DNA of 64,000 nt. Source: Hemibagrus wyckioides (taxonomy: Eukaryota; Chordata; Actinopteri; Siluriformes; Bagridae). The translations under genes were made by a program, and so were the position numbers. Each line of letters starts with the position of its first letter. The stretch's first letter is position 1. The notes beneath the pieces were generated by a model that made no database searches, was not told the DNA's origin, and saw nothing but the letters and a program-made list of their open reading frames with translations. Of this stretch, positions 1 through 13,900 are shown in pieces. The DNA is taken from contig NC_080723.1 of assembly GCF_019097595.1 (NCBI RefSeq), positions 13,895,511 to 13,959,510 on the forward strand, in the 5' to 3' direction.

Positions 1-2537
1 TGGAGTCATTTAATGGCTCAGTTTTTAAAAGCTAATGGAAAGGGTGTAAATATTTTAAATAGTCTTTCAGTTTCTCTCGCCTTCTTACTGTGAGTGTGAA
101 CAAACGCACACACCCATGTAAATTCAGTGATACACAAGAAAGTACTTAGGATAGTAATTAGTACTATAGTAGTGCTTGTACTAGATAGATAGTACATGTC
201 TGTATCTGTATGTTACACTGAATACATAGAAGCTTCTAAAATTATAATGAAGCTATCCGTACTTGGCCAATGATAATCCTCCTTTTAAATCTTTTACAGC
301 CGTGCGAGTCTCTAACCCCCTTTGAAACGTCAGCGTCATCTAACCACAGCAGAGATGACCTATTGCGTGTTTTACTGGTTTTTTTTTTTTCATAGCGTCA
401 GCTAATTTACAAAAGCTATCAGGAAAGATAAACTAACCTTTTCAACAATATTAATATATTGTGGTTTCTGTCAGGCAAATAAAAATGTGGTTTTACCAAC
501 ATCTTGTGTGGTCTGGTAGTTCAAACTGTAATGGGGCTACTTCCCCCTCATAATAACAGCTGTTGTCATCTTGACTCATGAATGGTGGCTGATACAAAAC
601 AAGAGTTCTTAGAGAGACCTGGTGTGCGGATTAAATAAACAGCATCCTAAGCGACCTTTCCTGAAGTCCTGAAATCAATCTGCCATTCTGTCCAATTCTA
701 TCTGCCAAAAAAAAAACAACACTGAAAAACAAATATCATAGCACATTAGGAGCATGCCTGCAGTGTTGGACTTGCAGTAGGAGATGACCAAAGATGGACA
801 GGACAATAAATACTCTGTCATATAAATAGTGGCAAAACCAGGCTTTAGAAAGTCCTTGCATTTACTACTCATTTCACTGTCAACGTTCACTAAGACAACC
901 AGAGCAGACCCTGTGCAGGCAGGAGTTTTGGACCAGAGCCAGACACATTCTTGACTCCCCTAGGTTGCTGTTAGTTCATCTGAGCTCAGCCAATGCACTC
1001 TGTCACCCCGCAGCTTCTCTCTCAGCCCCGTCCACAAACACCGTTGTTTTCTGGCCCGGCGGGACACTGCATCTGACTGCCCGTGCACACAGCTGTCGTT
1101 TAGGACATTCTGCTATATATTGTTGCACATATAACACTAAATATCTCAAAATAATACAAGGCTTGAAAAGACATGATTTATTTATTTGTTCATTTGTTTA
1201 TTTTTTGAGATCTTAAAGGGGCAGTTGACAAAAAATATTCCAGTTTAAGTTAATAATGAGATACCGGTGATACCAGCAAGCATTATGTAAACACACTGCA
1301 AAGGGAAAAAAAGGGAAAAAAATCTCTTTTTGAATTAAAAGCAAATTAATCTATTTCCTATTATGAGATTGAATTTTTTTAATAAATTGAATGTAAGATT
1401 ATTCAGCTTGTTTTTAAACGCTAATCGCTTCAAGCTTTAAATCTTCTTCTTCTAGAAATAAATGCATAACATAACATTAAAAAAAATAGGTCAAAAAAAT
1501 AGGTTTAGTAATCATATAATCTGTTTTATTATCATCTTAAAATAGGAAATTGAAAGGTCTTGTAGTTTAATATACAAGTGTGCACAAAAGTCTTAGGTAA
1601 GCAATGTTTAATGTGATTTGAGCATTACTGTCTAAATAGAAAATACTCGATTTTAGATTCTCAACCATTCATTTTCATGGTTTCATTTGTTTTGCCTCTT
1701 TTTGTGTTCAGATTGCGAATAATGACCTCATAGTAAATAGAAATATTTTAGTCAAAATGATCTACTTCTTATTATAAGATTACAATAAAGCAATCCAAGA
1801 TTATTTCTCAGAATGTTTTTCTACTTTTAAGCCTTAAATTTTATTATTGTCCTGGCAGATTCTTTTGCTAATTTTAAGAATTAGTTTCTATAAAGAAGCA
1901 AAATGATCTAGACTAGATCAAGGAAAAATGCTTAAAAACTTGAAGTGCCTAGAAATAGGCTCAATAATCTTATAGTTTATTGTAATATTATAATGATGAA
2001 ATTTAGACAAATCTGACTAGATTTATGATATTACTTGGTAAGACGTCATTTACAACTAAGACTGCTAAGACTTCACTAATTGTATTTAATTTTTTGGTCT
2101 GTTCTTGCAGTTTTCTGCTCGGAAAATCTACCCATGTTGCTCTTCCCATTAGTTCATAATAGTTACCAGTTCGTGGTTTGATCATTCATTACGCTTTTGC
2201 TGCCTCACCAGGAGCTCTGTTTCATCTTAACTCACGTAACGTCACTGCATTCAGTTAAGCACTGTTCTTTGGACAACGGATGTGTTGTAAGTCTACGGGA
2301 AAAGAATGAGAGAGAGTGAGTACATCACTCTTGACATCCCATCATAGTGCTTATTTGCAATCAACAATGCTTCATTCCCACTGGGTGGTCTTTTTTTTTC
2401 TCCTCAAGAAACACATTTGCATTGTAAATAAGCTTATTATAATGATGAAATAAAAGTGAGAGCTGGGGAGGTGTTTTGATGTCTAGAAGAAAACAAAAAA
2501 TCTAAAGGTTTTTAGAGGATTGTGATTGTCACTGCTG
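1..2537. other. Non-coding AT-rich DNA, no gene seen
   Basis: No open frame here resembles a known protein and none is flanked by convincing splice sites. The stretch is AT-rich with short homopolymer runs, for example a T run near 379-391. I see no RNA gene. Confidence 0.6.
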
Positions 2538-5500
2538 TAGTAACTATCTGTATCTCTATCTCTATGTATAGTCACTATCTGTATCTCTATCTCTATTTGT
2601 AGTCACTATCTGTATCTCTATCTCTATGTATAGTCACTATCTGTATCTCTATCTCTGTGTAGTCACTATCTGTATCTCTATCTCTATGTGTAGTCACTAT
2701 CTGTATCTCTATCTCTGTGTAGTCACTATCTGTATCTCTATCTCTATGTAGTCACTATCTGTATCTCTATCTCTATGTGTAGTCACTATCTGTATCTCTA
2801 TCTCTATGTGTAGTCACTATCTGTATCTCTATCTCTATGTGTAGTCACTATCTGTATCTCTATCTCTATGTGTAGTCACTATCTGTATCTCTATCTCTAT
2901 GTGTAGTCACTATCTGTATCTCTATCTCTATGTGTAGTCACTATCTGTATCTCTATCTCTGTGTAGTCACTATCTGTATCTCTATCTCTGTGTAGTCACT
3001 ATCTGTATCTCTATCTCTGTGTAGTCACTATCTGTATCTCTATCTCTATGTGTAGTCACTATCTGTATCTCTATCTCTATGTGTAGTCACTATCTGTATC
3101 TCTATCTCTGTGTAGTCACTATCTGTATCTCTATCTCTGTGTAGTCACTATCTGTATCTCTATCTCTGTGTAGTCACTATCTGTATCTCTATCTCTATGT
3201 GTAGTCACTATCTGTATCTCTATGTGTAGTCACTATCTGTATCTCTATGTGTAGTCACTATCTGTATCTCTATGTGTAGTCACTATCTGTATCTCTATGT
3301 GTAGTCACTATCTGTATCTCTATGTGTAGTCACTATCTGTATCTCTATCTCTATGTGTAGTCACTATCTGTATCTCTATCTCTATGTGTAGTAACTATCT
3401 GTATCTCTATCTCTATGTGTAGTCACTATCTGTATCTCTATCTCTATGTGTAGTCACTATCTGTATCTCTATCTCTGTGTAGTCACTATCTGTAGCTCTA
3501 TCTCTGTGTAGTCACTATCTGTATCTCTATCTCTGTGTAGTCACTATCTGTATCTCTATCTCTGTGTAGTCACTATCTGTATCTCTATCTCTGTGTAGTC
3601 ACTATCTGTATCTCTATCTCTGTGTAGTCACTATCTGTATCTCTATCTCTGTGTAGTCACTATCTGTATCTCTATCTCTGTGTAGTCACTATCTGTATCT
3701 CTATCTCTGTGTAGTCACTATCTGTATCTCTATCTCTATGTGTAGTCACTATCTGTATCTCTATGTGTAGTCACTATCTGTATCTCTATGTGTAGTCACT
3801 ATCTGTATCTCTATGTGTAGTCACTATCTGTATCTCTATGTGTAGTCACTATCTGTATCTCTATCTCTATGTGTAGTCACTATCTGTATCTCTATCTCTA
3901 TGTGTAGTAACTATCTGTATCTCTATCTCTATGTGTAGTCACTATCTGTATCTCTATCTCTGTGTAGTCACTATCTGTAGCTCTATCTCTGTGTAGTCAC
4001 TATCTGTATCTCTATCTCTGTGTAGTCACTATCTGTATCTCTATCTCTGTGTAGTCACTATCTGTATCTCTATCTCTGTGTAGTCACTATCTGTATCTCT
4101 ATCTCTGTGTAGTCACTATCTGTATCTCTATCTCTGTGTAGTCACTATCTGTATCTCTATCTCTGTGTAGTCACTATCTGTATCTCTATCTCTATGTGTA
4201 GTCACTATCTGTATCTCTATCTCTATGTGTAGTCACTATCTGTATCTCTATCTCTGTGTAGTCACTATCTGTATCTCTATCTCTGTGTAGTCACTATCTG
4301 TATCTCTATCTCTATGTGTAGTCACTATCTGTATCTCTATGTGTAGTCACTATCTGTATCTCTATGTGTAGTCACTATCTGTATCTCTATCTCTGTGTAG
4401 TCACTATCTGTATCTCTATGTGTAGTAACTATCTGTATCTCTATCTCTATGTGTAGTCACTATCTGTATCTCTATCTCTGTGTAGTCACTATCTGTATCT
4501 CTATCTCTATGTGTAGTCACTATCTGTAGCTCTATCTCTATGTGTAGTCACTATCTGTATCTCTATCTCTATGTGTAGTCACTATCTGTATCTCTATCTC
4601 TATGTGTAGTCACTATCTGTATCTCTATCTCTGTGTAGTCACTATCTGTATCTCTATCTCTATGTGTAGTCACTATCTGTAGCTCTATCTCTATGTGTAG
4701 TCACTATCTGTATCTCTATCTCTATGTGTAGTCACTATCTGTATCTCTATCTCTATGTGTAGTCACTATCTGTATCTCTATCTCTATATGTAGTCACTAT
4801 CTGTACCTCTATGTGTAGTAACTATCTGTATCTATCTCTGTGTAGTCACTATCTGTATCTCTATGTGTAGTCACTATCTGTATCTCTATCTCTATGTGTA
4901 GTCACTATCTGTATCTCTATCTCTATGTGTAGTCACTATCTGTATCTCTATCTCTATATGTAGTCACTATCTGTATCTCTATGTGTAGTAACTATCTGTA
5001 TCTCTATCTCTATGTGTAGTCACTATCTGTATCTCTATGTGTAGTCACTATCTGTATCTCTATCTCTATGTGTAGTCACTATCTGTATCTCTATCTCTAT
5101 GTGTAGTCACTATCTGTATCTCTATGTGTAGTCACTATCTGTATCTCTATGTGTAGTAACTATCTGTATCTCTATCTCTATGTGTAGTCACTATCTGTAT
5201 CTCTATCTCTATGTGTAGTCACTATCTGTATCTCTATGTGTAGTCACTATCTGTATCTCTATCTCTATGTGTAGTCACTATCTGTATCTCTATGTGTAGT
5301 AACTATCTGCATCTCTATCTCTATGTGTAGTCACTATCTGTATCTCTATGTGTAGTCACTATCTGTATCTCTATCTCTATGTGTAGTCACTATCTGCATC
5401 TCTATGTGTAGTAACTATCTGTATCTCTATCTCTATGTGTAGTCACTATCTGTATCTCTATCTCTATGTGTAGTCACTATCTGTATCTCTATCTCTATGT

Positions 5501-6750
5501 GTAGTCACTATCTGTATCTCTATGTGTAGTCACTATCTGTATCTCTATCTCTATGTGTAGTCACTATCTGTATCTCTATGTGTAGTCACTATCTGTATCT
5601 CTATCTCTATGTGTAGTCACTATCTGCATCTCTATGTGTAGTAACTATCTGTATCTCTATCTCTATGTGTAGTCACTATCTGTATCTCTATCTCTATGTG
5701 TAGTCACTATCTCTATCTCTATGTGTAGTCACTATCTGTATCTCTACATGTAGTCACTATCTGTATCTCTATCTCTATGTGTAGTCACTATCTGTATCTC
5801 TACGTGTAGTCACTATCTGTATCTCTATCTCTATATGTAGCCACTATCTGTATCTCTATCTCTATGTGTAGTAACTATCTGTATCTCTATCTCTATGTGT
5901 AGTCACTATCTCTATCTCTATCTCTATGTGTAGTCACTATCTGTATCTCTATGTGTAGTCACTATCTGTATCTCTATGTGTAGTCACTATCTGTATCTCT
6001 ATCTCTATGTGTAGTCACTATCTGTATCTCTATCTCTATGTGTAGTCACTATCTCTATCTCTATGTGTAGTAACTATCTGTATCTCTATCTCTATGTGTA
6101 GTCACTATCTGTATCTCTATCTCTATGTGTAGTCACTATCTGTATCTCTATCTCTATGTGTAGTCACTATCTCTATCTCTATGTGTAGTAACTATCTGTA
6201 TCTCTATCTCTATGTGTAGTCACTATCTGTATCTCTATCTCTATGTGTAGTCACTATCTGTATCTCTATGTGTAGTCACTATCTGTATCTCTATCTCTAT
6301 GTGTAGTCACTATCTGTATCTCTATCTCTATGTGTAGTCACTATCTGTATCTCTATCTCTATGTGTAGTCACTATCTCTATCTCTATGTGTAGTCACTAT
6401 CTGTATCTCTATCTCTATATGTAGTCACTATCTGTATCTCTATCTCTATGTGTAGTAACTATCTGTATCTCTATCTCTATATGTAGTCACTATCTGTATC
6501 TCTATCTCTATGTGTAGTCACTATCTGTATCTCTATCTCTATGTGTAGTCACTATCTGTATCTCTATCTCTATGTGTAGTCACTATCTGTATCTCTATGT
6601 GTAGTCACTATCTGTATCTCTATCTCTATGTGTAGTAACTATCTGTATCTCTATCTCTATGTGTAGTCACTATCTGTATCTCTATCTCTATGTGTAGTCA
6701 CTATCTGTATCTCTATCTCTATGTGTAGTCACTATCTGTATCTCTATGTG
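2538..6750. repeat. 4.2-kb tandem satellite/minisatellite array, 25/29/31-bp units
   Basis: About 140-145 head-to-tail units fill this stretch almost without interruption. The unit has a 17-bp head, TAGTCACTATCTGTATC, then an optional TCTATC, then a tail of either TCTATGTG or TCTGTG. The combinations give 31-, 29- and 25-bp units. Variants include a head starting TAGTAAC (about 15 copies), CTGTAGCTC, CTGCATC and shortened CTATCTCTATC forms. Units of 29 bp dominate roughly 3450-4320, while 31- and 25-bp units dominate after about 4400. CpG is almost absent apart from one CTACGTG near 5800. There are no unique spacers, so it is not a CRISPR array. It has no meaningful ORF. Confidence 0.97.
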
Positions 6751-8524
6751 TGACCAGTTATGACACCTGTTTGTAATAATGAAGGCAGATGAGAATCATT
6801 TCAGATTAATCATTCAGGAGAAACTAGCTCAGGCTTTACTGTATACATGGAAAGAGAAAATGTTTTACTCCTTAAAAACCCCAGTCAGGAACTGGAAAAA
6901 TAGCACCACCGCCTCGTGATTAGCTCTGAGTTTGCTAATCAAGAGGAATTAAGTTGAAATCTTGAAGCAGGGTTGATATTCAATGGCTTCTATTGTTGCA
7001 CTACCAATATTTGTAGTAAGTTTCCTTTTTAATTCTCTTACTTCATATAAACAAAAACATTCAGACGTTTGGAAAACCTGAAAGGTTAATTGAAAAACAT
7101 CAGTGTAAATTAGGGTCCAATTAAATATGACAGCAATAAATATTTAAGGAATAGATTTAGAGCTTCTTGAACATCTGGGGATTTTCATTTAATGGATATG
7201 AGAAACCCCATTGGTCTCACTCAAGGAAAGTATTCACTGTGAATGCCTTAAGCTTTTCATTGTTTAAACCTGCACGCAAGGCTTCTGATGTTATTTTGGA
7301 CTGCACAGCTTCTGAAAAGGGTTTAATTTGAAGAGGTGTTTGTTGAAGGGATGGTGGGTGATGTCTTTCTCTCTGGTTTCTATTTAAGTTTAGCACTACT
7401 ACATTTCATACAACATCTTAGCCAGGTTATCTCTATCTCTGTCTCTCTCTGCCTCTGTCTGTCTCTCTCTCTCTCTCAGACCTGTGCCTACTTTGGAAAA
7501 AATTGTACAAGATGAGCAAAATGTGTGGACTCAACCCTTAGTAGGTTACAAATGCGTTTGCCTCACTCGGAGGCATGCAAGGTGACAGCAAGCCCTTTCC
7601 GTGGCCAATAGAAGATCCAAACACACCTCTGATAATGCTTGGGATCTGACCTCCTGACTCCCCTCTTTCAGATGTCAGGCAGGGGGAAGAGGAGGGGTTG
7701 GGGTCATGTGGGTTCCTTAGACGAAAATGTGAGAGGGCTTGGCACAGGGCCTCAACCAGATTCTGAGGATAATTAAAGCTAATGTGATACAGATTAATAC
7801 CGACTCTCCTGCTTGGGCTGGTGGATAGGAGAGTGACGAAAGGATCCCTCATTCAGACCGGTGAGAAAGAATTGTCCCTTTTTGCTCCACAGGGCCATTC
7901 TTAAGTAACATTTAAGGCCTTTGAAAACACATCAGAAGACTTCATTAACATGGAAGCAAGTAGAGAAAGAGTGAAAAGAGAAAGCGTGCACACACAAGAG
8001 GAGTGAGAAAGAAAAGACTGCTGTCCTCACAGTGCTGTTGTGGTATGGTTCAGGTTATTTTGCGGTGGAAGCTTTGAAAAAGGGAGGTGTAGTGGTACGC
8101 TGAGCAGCCCATACCCGCGCACTCACTTGCATCTCCCAATGGGAGGTTTTAGGCTTTAAAATGGTTTCCTGTGACGTCGATTGTATGTTTGATTTGCGCT
8201 TTGCGGGGCTAGTATTATTCTCAGGAGGGGAGAATCTAGCACGCTTTCATTTCCTCTCCCCCAACAGCCAGCATAAAGTTGGCAGAGAGAGACTAGGGGA
8301 TTGTAAAGTCAGATTTTTTCCCTCTCCATGAAAAGCACATTTTTTGTGTTTTCTTTAGTTGTAACTGTTCCAATGCTTGCGCTGCAAATTGACGTATTGT
8401 TCCCTTATAATTAGACCCGTTCGTGTTTGAGTGTTTTTCAATATTTTGAGACTCTCCAGTGTTTGCTTTTGCTCAGGACTTTCAGAACTAGAAAATTCTA
8501 TCCCTTGTCTTTTTTGAAGGGAAG

Positions 8525-8528
<4 letters not shown>
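6751..8528. other. Non-coding; includes a mixed-composition block at 7540-7860
   Basis: No gene is recognised. A pyrimidine-rich run (CT/TCTG) lies at about 7428-7480 and resembles the neighbouring satellite in composition. The block at 7540-7860 is less AT-rich, lacks simple repeats and carries homeodomain-like TAATTA/TTAATA cores near 7770-7800. It could be a conserved regulatory element, but that cannot be judged without alignment. Confidence 0.4.

Positions 8529-8556
<28 letters not shown>
8529..8556 (+). repeat. Poly-A run (A28)
   Basis: Twenty-eight consecutive A residues. It could be the tail of a decayed retroposon or a plain homopolymer. No SINE body was recognised immediately upstream. 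Confidence 0.9.
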
Positions 8557-8561
<5 letters not shown>

Positions 8562-8906
8562 TTTTCAACCAGGGTGAAGTGCCTCAGTACTAATTGCGGA
8601 CAATGGATCCCGGATGGGAAATGGTTGCAGTGCAGTTGAGTCCAGGTTATGTTAGTTCAGCTGGCACTTAGTTGTGTGGGAAGCCATACAATCCCTGTGG
8701 TAGTCAAACAGTACCCAGAGTAAGCAATTTCTGTTGGAGTTGGAGTGAAAAGGCCACTATTCTGCAGATGCAGCTCACTTTCCTTGAATCCATTTGAAAG
8801 TCTGTTGTTTACCTCATGAATGACATAAAGCGTGATGATGTAACCCCTATCGAAGAAGCTGTTATTTGTTGCATAGTGAAATTCTTTTCTTCACATATCC
8901 CAGGAA

Positions 8907-9055
8907 CTTGGGGTCAGAGCACAGGATCAGCTATCATACAGCACCAGAGCAGAGCAGAGAGGGTTAATAGCCTTGCTCAAGGGCCCAGCAGTGGCAGTGT
9001 GGCAGTGCTGGGGCTTTAACCCCCAACCCTCTGATCAACAACCCAGAGCCATTTG
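8907..9055 (+). repeat. Teleost dispersed repeat (GCTCAAGGGCCC family)
   Basis: The segment contains CTTGCTCAAGGGCCCAGCAG, then GCAGTGCTGGGGCTT and AACCCAGAGCC. This phrase order is typical of a very common interspersed repeat in otophysan fish genomes. The family name was not verified. The 67-residue open frame over it (8816-9019) is incidental. Confidence 0.7.
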
Positions 9056-9059
9056 TCAG

Positions 9060-9240
9060 GGTATACTTGGTGCGAGGCCACTTTTTAATGGAACGCTTGT
9101 CCATTACATGACACAAAGCACACACATTCCTACTTGAGGGTAATTTAGACTAGACATTCTACTTACCAGTATATTTCTGGGAGGTAGGAGAAAACTGGAG
9201 AACTCACATGGACAATGTCCACATGAAAAAGTGTATTTCA
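9060..9240 (+). repeat. Degraded dispersed repeat fragment
   Basis: The phrases near 9137 (GGGTAATTTAGACTAG) and 9178-9230 (GGGAGGTAGGAGAAAACTGG then AACTCACATGGACA) match a decayed copy of the fish repeat that reads GGCAATTTAG...GGAGGAAACCGGAGAACCC. Recognition is from memory of the family. Confidence 0.55.
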
Positions 9241-9499
9241 ATCTCTGAAATAGTTTTGCTTTGTCATGTTTGTTCTGCAGCAGTGAATGTTTAATTCTGA
9301 GGAAGTTACGGGGAAACTGTATAACCTTTAACAGGGTTAAGACAAATAGAAGATGAAAGCTTTAGTGGTGACTTTATAACTGCACAAATAGCATCAGAAG
9401 AATGAGCTGCTATGGAGACAGTAGAACAATATCCAGGGTTAAACATCCAGCTCCCAGCAGTAACTACGTCACAGTACCATTACCTCATTTAAGGGACAA

Positions 9500-9532
9500 A
9501 CACACACACACATACACACACACACACACACA
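9500..9532. repeat. (AC)n microsatellite
   Basis: A dinucleotide CA tract with one AT interruption. Confidence 0.95.
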
Positions 9533-10879
9533 GTGATTTCTAACAGGGAGGACACAACAATGTGTCCACAAAGATAAAAGAAAGTTCCTAATCTTTAAAC
9601 TGGCCTCGTTCCCATCTACCTCCTCCGCACAGTTATTGTGGAAGTACAGAGCTTTTGTGGCACAACCAGTAAAAACCATCATAGTGGCCTTTTGTTCGGT
9701 GTTATTGTAATCGAATCCTAGGGCTCAGTAACAAAATAGAGCAACAACAAGCAATAACAGTGCTTCTCTGAGGGAAAGATCAAGAGATGGAACTAAACAT
9801 TTTTTGCCTCCAGGGGTGTCCTGAGTTTGCTGTTATGTACAAACACTGGCTTAGTTTACTGTAATTCTGCTTTTTTGGAGGGCACACAAAGGGAGTGGAT
9901 GCATGCTGCTGTCTGAAAGCAAATCTCTATTGTTTGCGAAAGAGACCACACAACAACATCATAGCAACCGGCTTATTTGTAATTAAATTCCTTTTATTTT
10001 ATTTTATTTTTTATTTTTTTTACATTGCATAACATCTTTCTTCCTAGAACGAATCCTCCAGAGTGTCCTGGGGTTGTGTCAGTCCACAAAAACAATATCT
10101 AACTGATACAGAATCAGGGAAATCAATTTTTTCCTAGGACTACACTTTTTTTCTTTTTCAGCTACAGCTTTCCAGCAGTGGAAAGTTGTGCGCAATAAGA
10201 CAGCAAATAATTGCATCAGCAAGCATCTTTGTAGTCCACAGGCTGTTTCTCTCTCCTCCATGTTAAACATATGTGGCATACGTGGACTCAGACAGCCAGA
10301 TGATTCAGCTTTCCCTCTTGTAAGCAGATTGGACAGTACTCTTAAAACTCTTTCCCCCTTACTTTTACAAGAGCATTAAGTATTTAATGAGGGTAAAAAC
10401 AATGTTAAAAAAAAAAACCTGTGCTTCCTGTACTAGTGTGTTCGCACTATTAAAGGTGAAGTCATATCATGTATTGCTAATTGGCTTTGGGTTTCTTTAT
10501 AAGAGGAGTAACACTACTGGAAATGTTAAGCTGTTTATCTTTATATTAAAGTATTCATTCTGTCAGATTCTGTCTGTAACTACGTGAGCAAAAAGTGAAT
10601 CAAAACTATTAAAGAGCTAGCCTGCCAGTGAAAAAAACAGGTGGAGAATGTTTTTTTTATTTTATTTTATATTTTTTTCTATTTTATGTGATGTTTTCTG
10701 TTTCTTCTATTTAGTTTTTTTTTTGTATTTAGTTTTATTTTTATAGGTCATTTTATTATTTTTGTTTTATTAATTCCACAAACAGTATATCCAAAGATCT
10801 GCTACAGGCAAGCCATGATCTAATGCTTTTTTAAAAAGGTCAACATCATTTAATGACTGAGGTGAACACAATTTATTCC

Positions 10880-10975
10880 TTGATTCATCTTCTCTTAAGG
10901 GATGTGGTGGATGAGGTGTCTATCCTGGGAACACTGAGTGCGAGACAGGAATACGCTCGGAAACATGTGTTCAAC
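10880..10975 (+). repeat. Fragment of fish dispersed repeat (CTATCCTGGGAACACTGAG type)
   Basis: CTATCCTGGGAACACTGAG followed by GCGAGACAGGAATACGCTC matches the middle of the repeat also seen near 37725 and 48172. It is short and diverged. Confidence 0.55.
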
Positions 10976-13900
10976 CTGTTAATTAAGAGGTTTAAATATT
11001 CAAATTTTACGCATTGGCTAGGCAGTCTGTGAGAAAACTGACCAGATTAATCACTGCACAGACATACTACTAGTTATTTCGAAAGCACATGAGGAAATGT
11101 GCACCAATGTGAGCCAAACTCTGCAGATCTGATCTGCCAAAGTTTGAATTCATTCATTAAATATATCCAATAGATTGTTCCTGACAGTTGTATCACCGCC
11201 AGACTCTGTAGTCATGTAGCAATCTGAGCCAAGCCAAAAAACGCTGTAGATATTCAATGATTCTTTCGTGTTTTGAAACCATCTGACCCTCATAAAATGA
11301 GGTCATCTTCGATACTTATTTATAAATGTCCATATATGCCTTTTGCTCTGTATGTCCTCTGCTGTTAATAAGTCATGGATCACTATATATTACTGTACTG
11401 TTTGTATATCTAGAGTATTATACTAAGGGATGGATTTCAATGTAAAGATTAGATCTAGTCTTCAGCCAAACTTTCAGAGTTTCCACTGAATATCTTGTTT
11501 AATCCCAGAATAAACTTTATTTCTAATGGACGAACCTGGCATGCAGTTCTATTTAAACCACTTTAATGATACAATACAGACTGTATGGCGTTTTAGTTTA
11601 TGACAGCTGATTCATATAGTGTTTTTGAGTGGGGGTCTTTCTAAGAAAAGAGCTCAGTGTTTGGAGAGTTGCCATTGGGATACAAAGCAGAGCCAGCATA
11701 CTGATGACCCTACATGGAACCTTCAAATAATTTTGTCTCAAGTTTACATCAAGGCAATGACTGCTGGGATCTAAGGAGTCTTCACACTTGGAGATTACCC
11801 ATGAGGCTCTGCATGTCCTCAATTTAACTGGAGTGGAGATGCACACAGTTCACCATGTTTGGGAGTGTTCAATCTACTGGAGGATAAGGTACCACTGCTG
11901 CCCAGCACTGTTGCTTGTACAGTTTAAAAACTATACTCTCCAGCCTAAAGCATCTCATAATTTAACGCATATGAGGAATAAGGCATGCCTTCAAGAGCAG
12001 GGGGATGTCTACATTTGGATTAATGTTTGTTATTTGTATATAATAATGACAGACACTTCTGTAATTGTTCATTTATTTTTATTTGTCTGCCTTGCCTATT
12101 ATTTCAACCATTAATCAAACATGCATTTATATCTGTTGAGATAGCTTCATAACCTCTATGCAAAAGATTATTTTTTAAAGTATTCTGCACATGAGAAAAA
12201 CAAAAAGAAAACAAAAAAAAAACACCTAAAGGGCTTTTCAGGTGATTTAAATACTGTAAACCTATTATTCTACTGTTTACAAAAGCAAAGTTAGCATAGA
12301 AGTATTCATGAGTATCTCTTTGGGATTGTGGGTGGAGACTGGAATTTTATTAACTTGTGACCAGGTCAGCCAGGATGCTGCGTACTGAAACACAGAAAGT
12401 TTATTTGAAAGCAGCCAGTCAGAGGGCTGAGCACACAGTCGACCACTGTTGCCCAGAGACGTTGATCAGAGCCAGACAGCAGAACTTGGCCGCTTTTGGG
12501 AAAAAACACATCTTTTGCTGGTTACAACAGCAGGAGAAAGTGAAGAAAAAAATGAGTGTGTGTGTGTATGCTTGTGTGTGCTTATAGGATGGTGGGTTGG
12601 GGTGAGGTGGTGGTTAACTAGCATTTCTGGGGAATACTATAGACTGTAAGTCCTGAAGCTTGTTTAAAATATGACCCCCCAAACGAAAGTGGAAAACATT
12701 TGGAACGTACACTTAAAAACCTGAAACTGCACACTTCTACCATTAATGTGCTGTGAATAATGATAATTTATAGCTAATGGAACTGTATGACTAAGACGTC
12801 CAAGAATAGAAAAGGGAATACAGATTGCTTATTTTCCGGAGAGAAAATGTTAATTTACTGCTGAAAAGTTAATTGTTGGAAAAAGCTATTATTCCAGTTA
12901 TTTTCCTGAAAAAAATGTTTTGTTTCTCTATTTTTTTTTGTTGTATTAAATTATATAGTCAACATTCCTTTTATTAAATATATTTACAATTTTGGTGAGA
13001 AAGAAAAGTGCTAATGTTAATGTGCTAATGGAGTTTTTTTGAATTGTTTAAACATAAAAAAACCCCAGTGAATAAATGTTTTCCTTATTATTGTATGTGA
13101 TCTTTAGCAATATATACCATATGTGCTTGATATCGGTTACTTTCTACAGGGCACCACTGAGCTGACATGGTATGGAAGATGAGTAATGTTCTTCCAAGTG
13201 GAGCATTTGAGTATTTTCCTTTCCTTTTTGTCGCACATATTTCTGTGTACAATATGTTTCTCATTCTGCTTCTTTCCAGATATGTGGGCAACAGGAGCTC
13301 TTTATCATGAAACAAAAAGTTCACTGTGCTTTTTTTCCCCTGCTTTTGAGCTGCTTATATGTGTGTCACTCTGTGATCTCTCCTTCCATGAGCCCACTCC
13401 CCGTGTGGTTTCCCACAAACTATTGGCTACTGTTGCTGGATACCATATCTATGGACCTCAGGGGTTGGAAAACACGTCTGAAGGAGACAGATAGGGAGAT
13501 GATGATGAGAGCAGCTTGTCAAGGAGAGATTGATTTGTTTTTCCCTCCTTTTTTTTCCCGGCTATGTAGGCCTTTTTCCTCTCATCTGTGCTTTCTCCAT
13601 ATGCAGGCAGTTGTAAGATCACCCGAATAGAACCACCTGGTTTTCCCTGTGTCGGCCCCTGCTGCTGTACTCAGTGACCACTTCTCGCTCGCCTCCTGCC
13701 AAGTATCCAAGGTAACAACACACAAAGATTACAGCAAGAGAGGTGATACTTCCATTTTTGTGACCCCTTTTATTTGACACCGTCCTGAGAAAAAAAAGAA
13801 AAAAGATGTTAAAAGTCCAACCTTATGCTTGAGTAGCAGAGAGAAAAAGAGAACGATAAAAGCCTACATGTTTCAAGAGAGAAAACGCCCAGCTGTTCTT

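Noticed and set aside
2538..6750. Regular repeats that might suggest a CRISPR array
   Set aside because: Units are directly abutting variants of one sequence with no unique spacers, and the genome is vertebrate. It is a satellite or minisatellite.
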